DNA from: Chrysoperla carnea
Lineage: Eukaryota; Arthropoda; Insecta; Neuroptera; Chrysopidae
NCBI RefSeq assembly: GCF_905475395.1
Contig: NC_058339.1
Span: 8,316,001-8,380,000, forward strand
Direction: 5' to 3'
DNA length: 64,000 nt
In this document: piece by piece, positions 62,106-64,000 of the stretch
Layout: every line of letters starts with the position of its first letter
How positions within the stretch are numbered: the first letter of the stretch is position 1
Translations under genes and position numbers: made by a program
Notes under the pieces: model-generated
Told to the model about the DNA's origin: nothing
Database searches by the model: none
What the model saw: only the letters and a program-made list of their open reading frames with translations

Positions 62106-64000
62106 TAGTGAAATTTTGTCCAATATATACCCATACCCATAAAAACCAGCTAAATAAGTCCATCGGCTAAGTAGGACACCTTAGCATTTATGCGTGAAAA
62201 CACTGGATAAAGCAGCAAATTTTTATGAAGTGTTAGGTATGGATTCGAAGAAAAACATTTTAGGAATAACTTTCTAATTTAAGAGATGAAATGAAGTTAT
62301 CTTTTATAACTCCCTGGAGACCAACATCGAATTCTAGATTTCCATCTGATTTTCTGAAATTTCGACGCCATTCTATCTGGGTATTCCAATTCTTGCCGTG
62401 AAAACCATTTTTAAATGTACCATACTTAGTTCCAACTTTTTGCTCTTCCATTTTACTTTTTTGTTGCGTTGTTGATTATATTTAATATTGTCTATGCTAC
62501 CTTACAATCAGTGAAAAAGACAAATTTTTCACAAAAAGCCATTTGTCTATGTGATATTGCGGGGTCCTTTAATATTTTTAAGTGTTAAAAAGTTATAAAA
62601 ATTGTTTATTCGGCTACGTCTGATTTATTTGCCTTGATTATATTTTATTTACTGTTAGCTGTTAGTTAATAGATTTAATATCGACATAAACTTGAGGAAG
62701 GTTGCACATAAAACTGTCAACGTTTGTATTTGACGCAAAATTATTGAAAAATTAACATAATCATAATAAAATTGATCGATTATTGAATACATAGCTAATA
62801 AACTAATAAACAATGAATATAAGTAGTTATTAATTTATAAAAAAGTATAAAATATGTAGATATGTATATTTGAATGTTAGTTTGTTTTTAAAATAAATGA
62901 ATTAATTAATGATTTTAATTCTGATTCTACTATATTTCTTATAAACCTAAAGATTATCATCTTTGAGTTAATAAATTCAAATACAAAATGAGTTATTTCC
63001 ATGCATACTATTACTAAAATTATACTAATTATAATAATAATGGAGCTGTTTTAAAATTGATAAGAATTTATATAAATAAATGATCAAATCTTTTAAGTGG
63101 TGTATGGTATAGCTTGATATTTCTAACATTTAAATCAAGAATATTGGTTGGTTTACTAAAAATCAAATGGAGAAAATCATGCTAAAAATATTTTAAATAG
63201 TTTATTTATACAATAAAATCAACGCAAGAGGTATCCCAACTTTTTAATAATAATTAAAGAAAATGAGATAATTTGATAATTAAATGCAACGACGATAAAG
63301 ACAGCAATTTTGGTTTCAAAAAAATTGGCAAATTAGTTTAAACCAACAATAGTTTGTGCACATTATGTGTCCGTTCCATATTAACAAGTCACATCTTTCA
63401 CGTCTGCTGACTTTCAATGAATATATGAGTTTTTTAATCTATTCAATTGATTATATATCGAAAATTAAGCCTCAGATCGAAATTTGGTAAAGAAATTTTT
63501 TGTTCATCTTAATCACCTTATTCAGGAAATACAGGTTCTATAGTCAATTATAGAACACCCTGTATATGTATAATTAATTCTAAAAACAAGCCACTCTGTA
63601 TATTTTTAACTAATCATAAAAACAAGTGAAATTTTACAGAAACGGTTTTATTTATTTATTTATTTTGGAGCAGAATTGGTCTAAACAAATTTTGATCCTA
63701 CTTTCGAAGTTATAATGAAAAATCAACATATCTTTGCGTTTATTACAAAAAAACAATGCGTTTGATTTTTAATAAACCAACATTATTGCAGGCTAATATA
63801 ATATTTAGCAAAAATTATAAAGTTTTGGCATTCCTAACGAAAAAAATGTGTTTTCTAAATTTCAAATTATAATAAATGAAATACATAAAACTTTTCGATA
63901 TAGTATCCAGCTGTGAATCAATACAGACTGTTTTTCATTTCTTATATTTCGTATTCTAAACATTTTAATTCCTATGGACAAAGTTTGAAAAAAGTGTATA

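Larger units (their letters stand above)
59209..64000. other. Presumed upstream intron of Syntaxin 1A
   Basis: I looked on the minus strand for SNARE-motif phrases such as those around MFMDMAMLV and found none. The stretch contains the duplication at 60122-60745, the short hAT-like relative at 61826-62105, and a repeat near 63465-63560 that is the inverted partner of one near 43705. Short frames show no domains. Confidence 0.45.

Overview
This is an AT-rich window of an animal nuclear genome, almost certainly an insect. Its protein-coding genes are split by GT-AG introns. It carries a gustatory receptor of the insect 7tm_7 type, a cabeza-like FET protein, and the membrane-anchor exons of a syntaxin whose sequence matches insect syntaxin 1A. 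The many small inverted-repeat elements, a mariner relic, hAT and piggyBac-like pieces and LINE fragments fit this. I cannot assign the order from sequence alone.

Layout. 1-580 is part of an interspersed repeat that returns, inverted and complete, at 13398-14030. 2534-6912 is Bax inhibitor-1 (+), with a 3.6 kb last intron and a second possible 3' end just after exon 2. 8277-8349 is tRNA-Val(UAC) (-). 9955-11574 is Mediator subunit MED19 (+, three exons), with a copia-type fossil fragment in intron 2. 14814-25129 is cabeza/FUS (+, eight exons): a glycine-rich N-terminus, an RRM, a RanBP2 zinc finger, RGG repeats and a C-terminal PY. Its introns are full of segments duplicated between introns. 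26890-27780 is a single-exon C2H2 zinc-finger gene (-). 28266-31641 is a large fold-back element with roughly 1 kb inverted arms, four tRNA-like modules and a central minisatellite. 34222-37104 is a TP53I13-like (DUF3105) secreted or membrane protein (+, six exons). 37794-40487 is a gustatory receptor (+, four exons joined in phase 0). From 40.5 kb to the end no long reading frame is convincing, but two short minus-strand exons at 52220-52300 and 59131-59208 encode alternative syntaxin transmembrane anchors. The right-hand third is therefore best read as the 3' end of Syntaxin 1A on the minus strand, with the upstream exons beyond the window.

The genes are unrelated housekeeping, neuronal and sensory genes that happen to be neighbours; nothing suggests an operon or a single multi-gene system. 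The most unusual material is in the non-coding DNA: the nested fold-back element with tRNA-like cores, a small palindrome of similar design inside the BI-1 intron, and repeats shared among cabeza introns. Two host-gene observations also stand out: the paired syntaxin anchor exons and the acidic versus basic tails of BI-1.

All exon joins were made by eye from GT/AG signals, reading-frame continuity and remembered family sequences. No alignment or transcript was available.
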